DNA from: Dolomitihabitans soli
GTDB taxonomy: Bacteria > Actinomycetota > Actinomycetes > Streptosporangiales > Streptosporangiaceae
Direction: 5' to 3'
Assembly: GCF_022213955.1 (NCBI RefSeq)
Contig: NZ_JAKNTW010000018.1
Location: 1-64,000 of the forward strand
DNA length: 64,000 bases
Shown: positions 55,581 to 63,546 of the stretch, piece by piece
How positions within the stretch are numbered: the first letter of the stretch is position 1
Layout: the number at the start of each line of letters is the position of its first letter
Program-made: the position numbers and the translations under genes
The notes under the pieces: generated by a model
Databases searched by the model: none
Seen by the model: the letters and a program-made list of their open reading frames with translations, nothing else
What the model was told of the DNA's origin: nothing

Positions 55581-56507
55581 CTACTTCTTGCCCGACTTCT
55601 TGCCCGACTTACCGCCCGATGAGGAAGGGCCCGATGAGCTGCCCTGTGGGGTGCCGGGGCGGCACAACACTCCGTCGCCTATCATGTCTCTGGCATTCTG
55701 CAGGGTTAATTTGATATTGCCGCCAATATCCACCGTGCTCCCGGTTTCGCCCTTGCGGTCGGCGTTGTCAATCAGCTGGGAGAGCTTGCCCCACTCCGTT
55801 ACTGCGCCACAGAAGGGAGGAAGATCTGTGCGTTTTGATTCGCTTACAAAGGGATACTGATCCCATTCGCCGGCTACCCAACACTTCAAGAAGCCATCAC
55901 AGTACGCCCCGAACCGGACCATCTCCGACGTCATGTAGATCATTGCATTGAACGCCACGCCGGCATTGCTCTGATCGGGTTTCTTCCCCGCTTTGCGATT
56001 GGCCTTGTAGGCGCGGAGGTCTTTCAGGAAATTGTAGAGATCATCCAGCTTGCCGCCCATGAGCCATACGTTCATCTCACTGAATTGCTTGAACTGGCCG
56101 TGCATGATAGGGATTTGGTTGGCGTCGTTGATCCGATCCAACCCTGCAGGCATGGTTTGGAAATCGTTGTCGCCGCCGGCTGCAACATACTTTGGTCGAT
56201 CGTCTCCCGGTGCGGGCACGTAGTCGGGATCGCCGATCGTCCATCCGATCAGATACAGATCACGTTTCGTGAAGTAAAATTGGATTGACCTCTCGTCCGA
56301 TAACGCCATGTCAACGCGAAAAAAGCATGCGGTGTTCGTGCAAGGCTTACTGTCCTTGCAGTTCCGGCACGTATCCGGCGCGTATTCGGTGTACTTACCT
56401 CGCACCTTCTTCATCAGGTTGCGAAAGCGATCCGGGTCGGCCTCACCTCCATCGGCGAAGTCGAGCGAGTTCTCACCCTGGAGGATGTCGTTATTGGCGA
56501 GGACCAT
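55581..56507 (-). CDS. Ribosome-inactivating protein (rRNA N-glycosylase family)
   Basis: 308 aa from ATG 56507, set by AGAGGGG 7 bp upstream; the frame stays open to 56660 without such a site. The sequence fits the ricin A/Shiga A family: SIQFYFTKRDLYLIGWTIGD (residues 74-93, N-terminal beta-sheet), active-site Glu 195 and Arg 198 in YMTSEMVRFGAYCDGF, and the conserved Trp 239 in TEWGKLSQLI. Such enzymes depurinate one adenine of the 23S/28S sarcin-ricin loop. A Tyr equivalent to ricin Tyr 80 may be Tyr 96; the second active-site Tyr is not obvious (Phe in GGDNDF). Odd features: a Cys insert (Cys 47, 50, 56, 61), no signal peptide and a Ser/Gly/Lys tail. GC is lower than in neighbours. Confidence 0.75.
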   Translation of the reverse strand: MVLANNDILQGENSLDFADGGEADPDRFRNLMKKVRGKYTEYAPDTCRNCKDSKPCTNTACFFRVDMALSDERSIQFYFTKRDLYLIGWTIGDPDYVPAPGDDRPKYVAAGGDNDFQTMPAGLDRINDANQIPIMHGQFKQFSEMNVWLMGGKLDDLYNFLKDLRAYKANRKAGKKPDQSNAGVAFNAMIYMTSEMVRFGAYCDGFLKCWVAGEWDQYPFVSESKRTDLPPFCGAVTEWGKLSQLIDNADRKGETGSTVDIGGNIKLTLQNARDMIGDGVLCRPGTPQGSSSGPSSSGGKSGKKSGKK

Positions 56508-56575
56508 CGCGTAGCCCCTCTCGTCGATCGTTGACAGTGCTTTATCGCGCAACCATGCAATACGGGTAAGTCGCA

Positions 56576-56827
56576 CTATCGGCGCCATCGCGTGCGGGGC
56601 ACAGATTCCGGAATGGAGATACGCTGTCGACCCCGCATATCCCAAGGGAACGGCGTGCAATACCTGCGGAAGGCATCGCGCTGCTGCGCTCGCACCGCCT
56701 GCTTGAGCCGTTCAGAGGCCGCATGCCCTCGTATGGTGATACTGCCCTCGGCGACCGCGCTGCTAATGTCTGCAACCTGGTGGCACGGCTCAAAAGAATA
56801 CTTTCCCCAGTTCGACCTGGTTTCCAT
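56576..56827 (-). CDS. Possible small ORF between the 460-aa protein and the toxin gene
   Basis: 83 codons from ATG 56827, 27 bp after the 460-aa gene and 68 bp before the toxin start. The product contains CHQVADISSAVAEGSITIRG and YCTPFPWDMRGRQRISIPES. GGAGG lies only 1 nt before the ATG, an inefficient spacing. The position, co-directional between two real cistrons, would suit a modulator or antitoxin, but nothing in the sequence proves it. It could equally be a decayed gene fragment. Confidence 0.35.
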   Translation of the reverse strand: METRSNWGKYSFEPCHQVADISSAVAEGSITIRGHAASERLKQAVRAQQRDAFRRYCTPFPWDMRGRQRISIPESVPRTRWRR

Positions 56828-56854
56828 GCCTCCGGAGCAATTTCAGCGTTTTAA

Positions 56855-58237
56855 CTATAGGTATTTGACCTTCAAAGTGTTGAGGTCGGCCTTGTCGGCC
56901 TGCACGGTCCCCCAGTTGTGATTCCCCTGCCCCTGGTACACGTGCAGCCCTTCCGAGTAGAAGCCGATCCATCCGTCGTCGGTGCTTCTCCCCTGTACCC
57001 ATGTGGTCTTCACGCCGTTGAGGTCGGCTTTGTCGGCGAACACCGTTCCCCAGTCCTGGCCGCCTGCTCGCCTCACGTTCAGTCCTTCTGTCGGGAAGGT
57101 GATCCGGCCGTCGTCAGTGTTCTTTCCCTGTACCCATTCGGTGTTCACGCCGTTGAGGTCGGCCTTGTCGGCGAACACCGTCCCCCAGTCCCCGCCGCCT
57201 GCTCGCCTCACATTCAGTCCCTCTGTCGGGAAGGTGATCCGGCCGTCGTAGGCGTTCTTTCCCTGTACCCATTCGGTGTTCACGCCGTTGAGGTCGGCCT
57301 TGTCGGCCTGCAGGGCCCCCCAAGCACCCGTGTTGTCGAGGATCTCCACACCCGCTTCGGAGAAGGTGACGCGGCTCTTCTTTCCGTCCACAGCTCCTTG
57401 GATCCAGGGCGTGCGTGTGCCGTTGGTGACGGTCATCTGGCTCAAGGTCGGGTTGTTGATCGTGATGGTGATGGTGGCGTACTGGTAGACCGGGTGGAAG
57501 CCGGTGGATTGCTGGGCTTCGGAGGTCATGGACGCCTGAAGGGTGAAGGTGGTGTCGTTGAGAATCTTGTCCCTCGGGATGGTGTAGGAGGTGGCGGGCC
57601 CTTCGTAGAGGGTCGTGCCGTCGCCGTCGTAGAGCTGGAATTCGCTGCCGTTGCTCTCCCAGGTCAGGTAGACCTCGTCGCCCGCGTTGAACTTCGTCCT
57701 CGGGACGGTCGGCCTGTCCGGGGCGCCGGCCAGGAAGTTGTGCAGGTAGAAGACGGGCTGCGCGGTGTCCCAGGTCAGTTCCTGGGGTGTCTTGCGGGTG
57801 TATTTGCCGCTGGTCGTGCCGGAGGTTTCGGTGACCGGGCAGGTGAGTTCGCTGCCGGGGGTGGCGGCGACGTTGCCGGTGATGCTGATTTTCAGCGGTG
57901 TGTCGATGAGGTCGAATCCCGGTATGGGTGGGGCCTGGAAGACGACGTGGTAGTAGTTCGTGGCCGGTTCGAGTCCGAGTTCCTGCCCGGTCTTCATTTG
58001 GGCGGAGGCGGGGCTCCATTTGCCGGTGATCGAGGATTGCGGGGGCTCGGTGAAGTACGCGCCTGCGTCGTCGGGTGCGCTGATCGGGACGGCGACGTCG
58101 ATCTTGCTGCAGTAGATCTTCTGGCCGGCCGGGCTGGAGACGGTGATGTCGATGGTGTTGGCGGCAGGCTTGTCGGGGGTGCCTGCCTGGAGGGGCGCGG
58201 TGCTGGTGCTGTAGTGCAGCAGAGGGGCGTCGGGCAT
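56855..58237 (-). CDS. Two-domain protein with four C-terminal 45-residue repeats
   Basis: 460 aa from ATG 58237 (AAGGAGG, 9-nt spacing), the first gene of the leftward cassette. Residues 1 to about 271 are paralogous to the 439-aa protein at the other end (FNAGDEVYLTWESNGSEFQL, YDGDGTTLYEGPATSY, PVYQYATITITINNPTL). The C-terminal 190 residues consist of four repeats of about 45 residues with the core ADKADLNGV, WVQG, GRITFPTEGLNVRRAGG and DWGTVF, ending ADKADLNTLKVKYL. The repeats predict beta-hairpins of a fibre or receptor-binding stalk. No signal peptide. Function unknown. Confidence 0.75.
   Translation of the reverse strand: MPDAPLLHYSTSTAPLQAGTPDKPAANTIDITVSSPAGQKIYCSKIDVAVPISAPDDAGAYFTEPPQSSITGKWSPASAQMKTGQELGLEPATNYYHVVFQAPPIPGFDLIDTPLKISITGNVAATPGSELTCPVTETSGTTSGKYTRKTPQELTWDTAQPVFYLHNFLAGAPDRPTVPRTKFNAGDEVYLTWESNGSEFQLYDGDGTTLYEGPATSYTIPRDKILNDTTFTLQASMTSEAQQSTGFHPVYQYATITITINNPTLSQMTVTNGTRTPWIQGAVDGKKSRVTFSEAGVEILDNTGAWGALQADKADLNGVNTEWVQGKNAYDGRITFPTEGLNVRRAGGGDWGTVFADKADLNGVNTEWVQGKNTDDGRITFPTEGLNVRRAGGQDWGTVFADKADLNGVKTTWVQGRSTDDGWIGFYSEGLHVYQGQGNHNWGTVQADKADLNTLKVKYL
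56900..57424 (-). repeat. Four tandem coding repeats (about 135 bp) in the 460-aa gene
   Basis: Copies at about 57308-57424 (divergent), 57173-57307, 57038-57172 and 56900-57037. The two middle copies are nearly identical in protein (differing at KNAY/KNTD and GGG/GGQ) and in DNA, implying recent duplication. The unit is 45 residues. Confidence 0.85.
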
Positions 58238-58663
58238 GCGGAATAGCCTCCTTGTGGGTAAGTCTCATCCAGGTGATCTGCTCACTACTAAAAGCCGTCA
58301 GGGCAGGCGGCGACGCGGGTGACGCATCCGAACCCGCCGTTTGTGACGCAGCGCAGAAGACCACTCCCCTAGATCCAAACGGCAGTATTGGAGCGTGACA
58401 AGAGCAATCAAGAAGCCATAACGGGGCGATATGGCAATGTTCTCAGTGTCTTGACAAGCATTCAGGTCATGCGTCACCGGCCGCTGGAACGGCGGAGGCG
58501 CCGCTCTCTCAGACGAGAGCGACGCCTCAGGCTCGGGTCCGTCTACTGGCGACGGTTCGGCACCGCATCGCCCGGGTACGCGATCACGCGGGTGGAATGG
58601 CTCGCCGCCGGGGCGGTGCGCGGCGCCGGCGGGACGGCGAACTGACGGCCGGGGAGCCCGGCC
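58238..58663. other. Intergenic, promoter region of the cassette
   Basis: About 425 bp upstream of the first cassette gene. The part from 58,240 to 58,470 is less GC-rich than average. No frame with a ribosome site and plausible codons was found on either strand; the cassette promoter probably lies here, but I cannot place -35/-10 boxes with confidence. Confidence 0.45.
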
Positions 58664-58695
58664 CGGGAAGGACGGCCGGGTGGGACCGGCCTTCC
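58664..58695. terminator. Hairpin GGGAAGG ... CCTTCCC
   Basis: GGGAAGG at 58664-58670 pairs with CCTTCCC at 58689-58695, with further CCGG pairing inside. It lies 21 bp beyond the stop of the small secreted protein and likely terminates it. Confidence 0.6.
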
Positions 58696-58715
58696 CCGTG
58701 CGGTTTCCGCCCGGC

Positions 58716-58943
58716 TCAGGCCCAGAGGAACCAGCGCCCCTGGGAGCCGCCGTAGCTCTCGTAGACGCACCGGTAGGAGGTCCACCAGCCCCACTGGATG
58801 CCCAGGTTCCCGCCGTTGTGGCAGTCGGCCTCCATGTAGTAGACGTACCGGATGCTCTCGGCCTGTGCGGGTGCGGCGGTCATCGTCAGAACCACGCCAG
58901 TGGTCAGAGCGGCGGAGACGAGTAGAGCCCGTAACTTGCGCAT
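58716..58943 (-). CDS. Small secreted protein (75 aa) with two cysteines
   Basis: ATG 58943 with GGAGG 6 bp upstream. A signal peptide of 28 residues (ALLVSAALTTGVVLTMTAAP, then AQA) leaves a 47-residue mature peptide rich in Trp/Tyr/Gly with two Cys (ADCHNGG and YRCVYES), likely one disulfide. It is followed by its own hairpin. Many actinomycetes encode such short exported proteins; the role is unknown. Confidence 0.75.
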   Translation of the reverse strand: MRKLRALLVSAALTTGVVLTMTAAPAQAESIRYVYYMEADCHNGGNLGIQWGWWTSYRCVYESYGGSQGRWFLWA

Positions 58944-59309
58944 CCAATTCCTCCCGGTGGGACACCCGCACGAGTGACGTATGGGGAACGTACGGGGACG
59001 CTGTCGCGAAGAGACCCGCGGATCGCTGCTGTGTGAGCGGTGCCCGCACTATCGCATCCGTGACCCGCGACGAACAGGCCGCGGCCCTCCCGCGGCGCGG
59101 GAAGCAGGCGCGACCACGAGCGATGGGCGGGAAAGCGGGTGACGAAGGTGAAACGTTCATGGCGGCCGGGACCACCTCGCTGATCATGTCGGGGACGTTC
59201 CTGGCGACGCCCCTCGTCCCCGGCCCCCATGGTGGCCGGCGGTGCTGCCGCCATCAACGATGGCCGCCGGCGCCCCCGAGTGAGGCCTCGGCCCGACCGG
59301 CCCGGTGCT

Positions 59310-59483
59310 TCAGGGCAGGAAACGGCCGGCGGTGAGGATCTGGCCGCCGATCGCGATGAGCCACGTGTACGGCAGGGCGCGCGGCATCAGCCGTTCCGCG
59401 CTGACCCCCGCGTAGCCGGCGCTCCACACGGTCTGGGTGCTGGTGGGATCCGACACGGCCAGAACCTGGTTGCAGGACGCCAT
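59310..59483 (-). pseudogene. C-terminal fragment of a membrane transporter
   Basis: 57 codons from an ATG at 59483 read MASCNQVLAVSDPTSTQTVW, then AGVSAERLMPRALPYTWLIA and IGGQILTAGRFLP before a TGA at 59310. It looks like the last membrane segment and tail of a larger permease. No ribosome site is visible and the upstream part is absent, so it is probably a remnant. The remaining upstream gap from 58,944 shows no gene. Confidence 0.35.
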
Positions 59484-59567
59484 TACTACGGAGCGTCGTC
59501 AATCGATTGCTTGCCAGATTCGCTAGTTGTACACTGCGTATATATCTTGAGTGTATATTCACCTAGC

Positions 59568-60797
59568 ATGATCGAATCCCCGAACCGGATCCCGCCGGGC
59601 GATGGCCGCGGCGAGCTGCGCAAACCTCGGAGGCGTGGACGGCTGGCCACCATCACCGGACTCGTCGCCATCTTGGCCACCACCGGACTCGTCCAGGCCC
59701 CGCCGGCCGCCGCGTCCCAGACGGCTACGCCGTACCTGCCCAAACCGACCGGCTCCCAGTCGGTCGGCATCACATCCCTGTACATGAAGGACACCTCGCG
59801 CCCCGACCCCTGGGTCCCCGCCGTCAAGTACCGCGAACTCATGGTCTCGCTGTGGTACCCGGCCAAATCGCCAGGCCGCAAGCGGGCGCAGTACATGACG
59901 GCGAAGGAGTCCGAGCTGCTCCTGAAGGACGGAGAGATCACCAGCATCCCCTACGACACGCTGAGCAAGACCCGCACCAACGCCTTCACCGACGCCCGTC
60001 CCACCGGGCGTAAGCACAGCCTGCCCCTCGTGGTGCTCTCCCCCGGGCACAGCAAGCCCCGCAGCGAGCTCACGGGCCTCGCCGAGGAACTGGCGAGCCG
60101 CGGATATGTGGTGGCCGCCATCGACCACACCTACGAGAACGTCGCCACGACCTTCCCCGACGGACGGGTCACCACCTGTGTCACATGCGAGATCTCCAAG
60201 GAGAAGGGCTGGTGGGGGAAGCTGGAGAAGAGCCGGGCCGCCGACGTGTCCTTCGTGCTCGACCAGCTGACCGGCGCACACCCGAAGTGGAGAAGCGCCG
60301 GCCTGATCGATACGTCGAAGATCGCCATGGCCGGTCAATCGGCCGGCGGCGCGAGCACCGTCACGGCCATGCTGGAGGACTCTCGGCTGCGCGCCGGTAT
60401 CGATATGGACGGAACCGTGGAGAGCACGATCCCCGCATCGGGGTTGTCCCGGCCGTTCCTCTTCCTGGGCAAGCCCGCGACCTACACGCCGGGCAAGGGC
60501 GAGCCTGCTGCCTCGTGGGAGCGCGTCTGGACGGGGCTGACCGGCTGGAAGCGCTGGCTGCTGATGACCGGAGCCGTGCACGTGTCCTTCACCGACCTGG
60601 GGGTGCTGGTCGACCAGCTCGGCATCGAGGACGGCTCCGACATCGGCGGCGCCCGCGCCATGGCCATCACCCGCAGGTACGTCACGGCCTTCTTCGACCA
60701 GCACCTGCGCGACAAGCCTCAGTCTCTGCTGAGCAAGCCTTCGGCGAGCTACACCGAGATCACGTTCTGCCGGCCGCAGACGAAGACCTGCGCTTGA
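59568..60797 (+). CDS. Secreted PAF-acetylhydrolase-like alpha/beta hydrolase
   Basis: 409 aa from ATG 59568. After about 24 polar residues comes an export signal (ITGLVAILATTGLV, ending PPAAAS). The mature part fits the platelet-activating factor acetylhydrolase isoform II family: LMVSLWYPA near the start, LPLVVLSPGHSKPRSELTGL, the nucleophile elbow KIAMAGQSAGGAST (Ser in GQSAG) and a later His in GAVHVSFTDL. It probably hydrolyses esters or lipids outside the cell. The upstream gap has an AT-rich TATATAT/TGTATATTC block resembling a regulated promoter. Confidence 0.85.
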   Translation: MIESPNRIPPGDGRGELRKPRRRGRLATITGLVAILATTGLVQAPPAAASQTATPYLPKPTGSQSVGITSLYMKDTSRPDPWVPAVKYRELMVSLWYPAKSPGRKRAQYMTAKESELLLKDGEITSIPYDTLSKTRTNAFTDARPTGRKHSLPLVVLSPGHSKPRSELTGLAEELASRGYVVAAIDHTYENVATTFPDGRVTTCVTCEISKEKGWWGKLEKSRAADVSFVLDQLTGAHPKWRSAGLIDTSKIAMAGQSAGGASTVTAMLEDSRLRAGIDMDGTVESTIPASGLSRPFLFLGKPATYTPGKGEPAASWERVWTGLTGWKRWLLMTGAVHVSFTDLGVLVDQLGIEDGSDIGGARAMAITRRYVTAFFDQHLRDKPQSLLSKPSASYTEITFCRPQTKTCA

Positions 60798-60801
60798 CGC
60801 G

Positions 60802-60927
60802 CTAGATCCCGGCCGCGAGCGCCACGGCGAAGGCAATCGCGGTCACGCGCAGGGTCGCCGACAGCGCCGGCACGTACATCGCCGGAAGTTGCGACAGCAA
60901 CCGGTCGCGGAACCACGGCCGAGGCAT
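60802..60927 (-). CDS. Possible small membrane protein or fragment
   Basis: 41 codons from ATG 60927: MPRPWFRDRLLSQLPAMYVP, then ALSATLRVTAIAFAVALAAG. One membrane segment is predicted. No strong ribosome site, so it may be a fragment of a longer membrane protein. The rest of 60,930-61,117 holds no supported gene, only GC-rich inverted repeat (GCCGGGC...GCCCGGC). Confidence 0.3.
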   Translation of the reverse strand: MPRPWFRDRLLSQLPAMYVPALSATLRVTAIAFAVALAAGI

Positions 60928-61117
60928 GAACGGGCTGTCAGCTGCTCACGCGCCGCCGGGAGTTCGGCCTCCAGCTCGCAACGCCGGGCGCGGCCCGTAC
61001 GGACCACGCCCGGCATCAATCGGATCTTGATCTTCTATGGAAACGCTCCCGCGTTTGAGGGCGGATCAGTGCACCAACCTTCAGGCGTGAGCGCGGGCGG
61101 CGGGCGAGCCCGTACGG

Positions 61118-61558
61118 CTAGCGTCCCGTGGACTGGTTGGTGGTGGGCTGGTCGCTGTCGCGGTGTTCGCCCCAGCCGTGCCAGCGGTCGACGGTGATCC
61201 AGGCGCTGAAGCGGGTGCGTTCGCGGGTCGGGTACGGGCTGCCGGTGTAGTGCCGGGCGATCCGGTCGATGTCGGCCAGGCCCTGGTCCTCGTACAGCTC
61301 CGAGACGTGCCCGATGAGCGTGACGTGGGTGTACCAGTCCGGGGTGTCGAGCACGGTGAGCGAGACCCGCTCGTCCCGGCGCAGGTGCCGCAGCCGTACG
61401 CGGGCCTCGTCCATGTTGACCAGCGCGCGGCCGTCCTCCCAGAGGTACCAGGTCGGCGTGGTCACCGGCGCACCATCGGAGCGCAACGTGGCTATCACAC
61501 ACAGGTTGGGCCGGACCAGCATCTCCTGCGCCTCGGGCGGCAGTGGTGGCTTGGACAT
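61118..61558 (-). CDS. PPOX-class (pyridoxamine-phosphate-oxidase-like, probably F420-dependent) protein
   Basis: 146 aa from ATG 61558 (MSKPPLPPEAQEMLVRPNLC); a GTG at 61576 is an alternative start. The split-barrel flavin fold shows NLCVIATLRSDGAPVTTPTW, YLWEDGRALVNMDEARVRLR and a C-terminal RTRFSAWITVDRWHGWGE. Actinobacterial members of this length typically bind coenzyme F420. The reaction is unknown. Confidence 0.8.
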   Translation of the reverse strand: MSKPPLPPEAQEMLVRPNLCVIATLRSDGAPVTTPTWYLWEDGRALVNMDEARVRLRHLRRDERVSLTVLDTPDWYTHVTLIGHVSELYEDQGLADIDRIARHYTGSPYPTRERTRFSAWITVDRWHGWGEHRDSDQPTTNQSTGR

Positions 61559-62041
61559 ACCCCCATTGTCGATCACAAGCCACCGGGTTCGGCGGCGCTC
61601 GCAACGGTCAGCGTGTCGTGAGCCGGATCACCGGGTACCGCCGCTCTCGTCCGCGAACTGCTGCCCGAGGGCATTCTGGCGAGTAGCAGCCGGTCGCTTG
61701 CGGCCACCGAGCTCCGTGGCCGCTCGATCCTGGTCGCCGTCGACCTCGACGTCTCCTACGGCATCAGTGGTGGGGCGCAATGGAACGAATGTATGGTGGC
61801 CGCTTGATCGGTGTTGAGCATCCGCTTTCGGCGGGGAGTCATCCCCAACGTCGTGTCCGGGCTGGACTGCCGGGTGGCTCATCCGGTCACCGAGACGGTC
61901 CGGACCCTGACGGGCGCTCCACCGCGAAGTACTCGACTGTGGTGTGAGTGAGGATTGATACCAGATGCCGTCAAGTGCGGCTCCAGCCGCCCGAGCCGGA
62001 AAGGCCGTGTCAGTGAGTCTTGAGACCAGGGTGTCCGGCTG
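61559..62041. other. Gene-poor stretch with one coding-like fragment
   Basis: The frame 61622-61807 reads TAALVRELLPEGILASSSRS then LAATELRGRSILVAVDLDVS without an ATG start, preceded by an in-frame stop, so it is a gene fragment of unknown origin. The remainder to 62,041 shows no supported feature. Confidence 0.35.
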
Positions 62042-62608
62042 GTGAGAAGATCGGGATGCTTCGAAACAGCAAACGCAGTACTCGCAAGATTGCCGGGACC
62101 GCTGCACGCCCTTGCGCTGAAGCACCGTGAGCTGCTGAAGTTCGCGGTGGTGGGTGGAACAGCGTTCCTGGTGGACAACACGGTGTTCTATGGGTTGAAG
62201 CTGACCATTCTGGAACCGAAGCCGGTGACCGCGAAGGTCATCGCGGTGCTCGTGGCGACGATCGTGTCCTATGTGCTGAACCGTGAATGGTCGTTCCGGA
62301 CCAGGGGCGGTCGCGAGCGCCATCACGAGGCGGCGCTGTTCTTCCTGGTCAGTGGCGTCGGTCTGGTGCTCAGCTCCGTGCCGCTATGGATCTCCCGGTA
62401 CGTGTTCCTGCTGGAGACCCCGGACGTGAGCCTGGTCACCCAGGAGATCGCCGACTTCATGAGCGCGCAGGTCATCGGCACGCTGATCGCCATGGTCTTC
62501 CGTTTCTGGGCGTTCCGGAAGTGGGTCTTCCCCGACGAGGAGGCCCACCCCGGCCGCGTACGGCTAGCTCCAGTTCCCAAGCCCAAGCCCAAGGACGAGG
62601 CGGCCTGA
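62042..62608 (+). CDS. GtrA-like membrane protein
   Basis: 188 aa from a GTG at 62042. Four membrane segments: LLKFAVVGGTAFLVDNTVFY, VIAVLVATIVSYVLNREWSF, ALFFLVSGVGLVLSS and QVIGTLIAMVFRFWAFRKWVF. The last motif (FxxWAFRKWVF) is the GtrA signature. GtrA proteins flip or support undecaprenyl-linked sugars for cell-surface glycosylation; here no glycosyltransferase is adjacent. A charged Pro/Lys tail ends the protein. Confidence 0.85.
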   Translation: MRRSGCFETANAVLARLPGPLHALALKHRELLKFAVVGGTAFLVDNTVFYGLKLTILEPKPVTAKVIAVLVATIVSYVLNREWSFRTRGGRERHHEAALFFLVSGVGLVLSSVPLWISRYVFLLETPDVSLVTQEIADFMSAQVIGTLIAMVFRFWAFRKWVFPDEEAHPGRVRLAPVPKPKPKDEAA

Positions 62609-62678
62609 TCCAACCCTCCACCCGCCGGGTAGCCGCGGTGCATTGCTTATCGGGAAGCCTGCGCCGAGGGCCGCCCGG

Positions 62679-63494
62679 TCAGGGGACGCGCCCGACGGCG
62701 CAGAGGAACCCGGCTCCCGCCGGCCCGTCGATCGACAGCTCCGCAGGGCCATCGGCGCGCCAGGCGGTCGTCTCCACCAAGCCCGGCTTCAACAACTCCA
62801 GGCCCTCGAAGAAGGCGGCGATCTGCTCGCGCGAGCGTGGCGCCAGGCCCCCCGACGTGGTCCCCTTGTAGATCGCGCGGCCCTTGCCGACGTCCTCACT
62901 GCCGAGCACGCCCGCCGTCACGTGGGAGAGGATCAGATGGCTTCCGGAGGGCAGGGCTTCGCGGATGTCACGGGCGATGCCGAAGGCCTCGTCGTCGTCG
63001 GCGATGAAGTGCAGCACGGAGACCAGGAGCACAGCCAAAGGACGCCGCAGGTCGAGGTGTCGCGTGACCTCCGGGTCATCGAGGATGGCCTTGGAATCAC
63101 GCATGTCGCCATTCACCACGATGGTGTCCGGGGTCGTCGCCAGCAGGGCACGGGCGTGCGTGAGCACGATCGGATCGTTGTCGACGTAGACCACCCGGGA
63201 ATCCGGAGCGGCGCGCCGCGCCACCTGGTGGACGTTTTCCTGGGTCGGCAGGCCGGTGCCGATGTCAAGGAACTGGCGGATCCCAAGCTCGGCGACCGCG
63301 CGTACGGCGCGCCCAAGAAACGCCCGGTTGTCTCGCGCGATCTCCTTCCCGTTGGGCGAGATCTCCAGGATTCGCGCGGCGGCCTCGCGGTCAGAGGCGA
63401 AGTTGTCCTTGCCGCCGAGCAAGTAGTCATACATCCGGGCGACGCTCGGCACCGTGGGATCAATCCCTGCTGGGGCTCGTTCCTGCTCAGTCAC
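62679..63494 (-). CDS. SAM-dependent methyltransferase (DUF574, SAV2177 family)
   Basis: 271 aa from GTG 63494 (AGGAG, 5-nt spacing). Family hallmarks: PSVARMYDYLLGGKDNFASD, FLDIGTGLPTQENVHQVARR (SAM loop), VYVDNDPIVLTHARALLATT and LLVSVLHFIADDD. The group is abundant in actinomycetes and its substrates are mostly unknown. Upstream extension of the frame lies antisense to the next gene and is not used. Confidence 0.9.
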   Translation of the reverse strand: MTEQERAPAGIDPTVPSVARMYDYLLGGKDNFASDREAAARILEISPNGKEIARDNRAFLGRAVRAVAELGIRQFLDIGTGLPTQENVHQVARRAAPDSRVVYVDNDPIVLTHARALLATTPDTIVVNGDMRDSKAILDDPEVTRHLDLRRPLAVLLVSVLHFIADDDEAFGIARDIREALPSGSHLILSHVTAGVLGSEDVGKGRAIYKGTTSGGLAPRSREQIAAFFEGLELLKPGLVETTAWRADGPAELSIDGPAGAGFLCAVGRVP

Positions 63495-63546
63495 GCCTAC
63501 TCCTAGCCTTGCACAGACGATCTCACCCACCTTACCGATCATCTCG

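Noticed and set aside
44048-58237. Contractile injection system or phage tail operon
   Set aside because: No sheath, tube, baseplate, spike or AAA ATPase motif is recognisable in any of the proteins; only the fibre-like C-termini hint at it.
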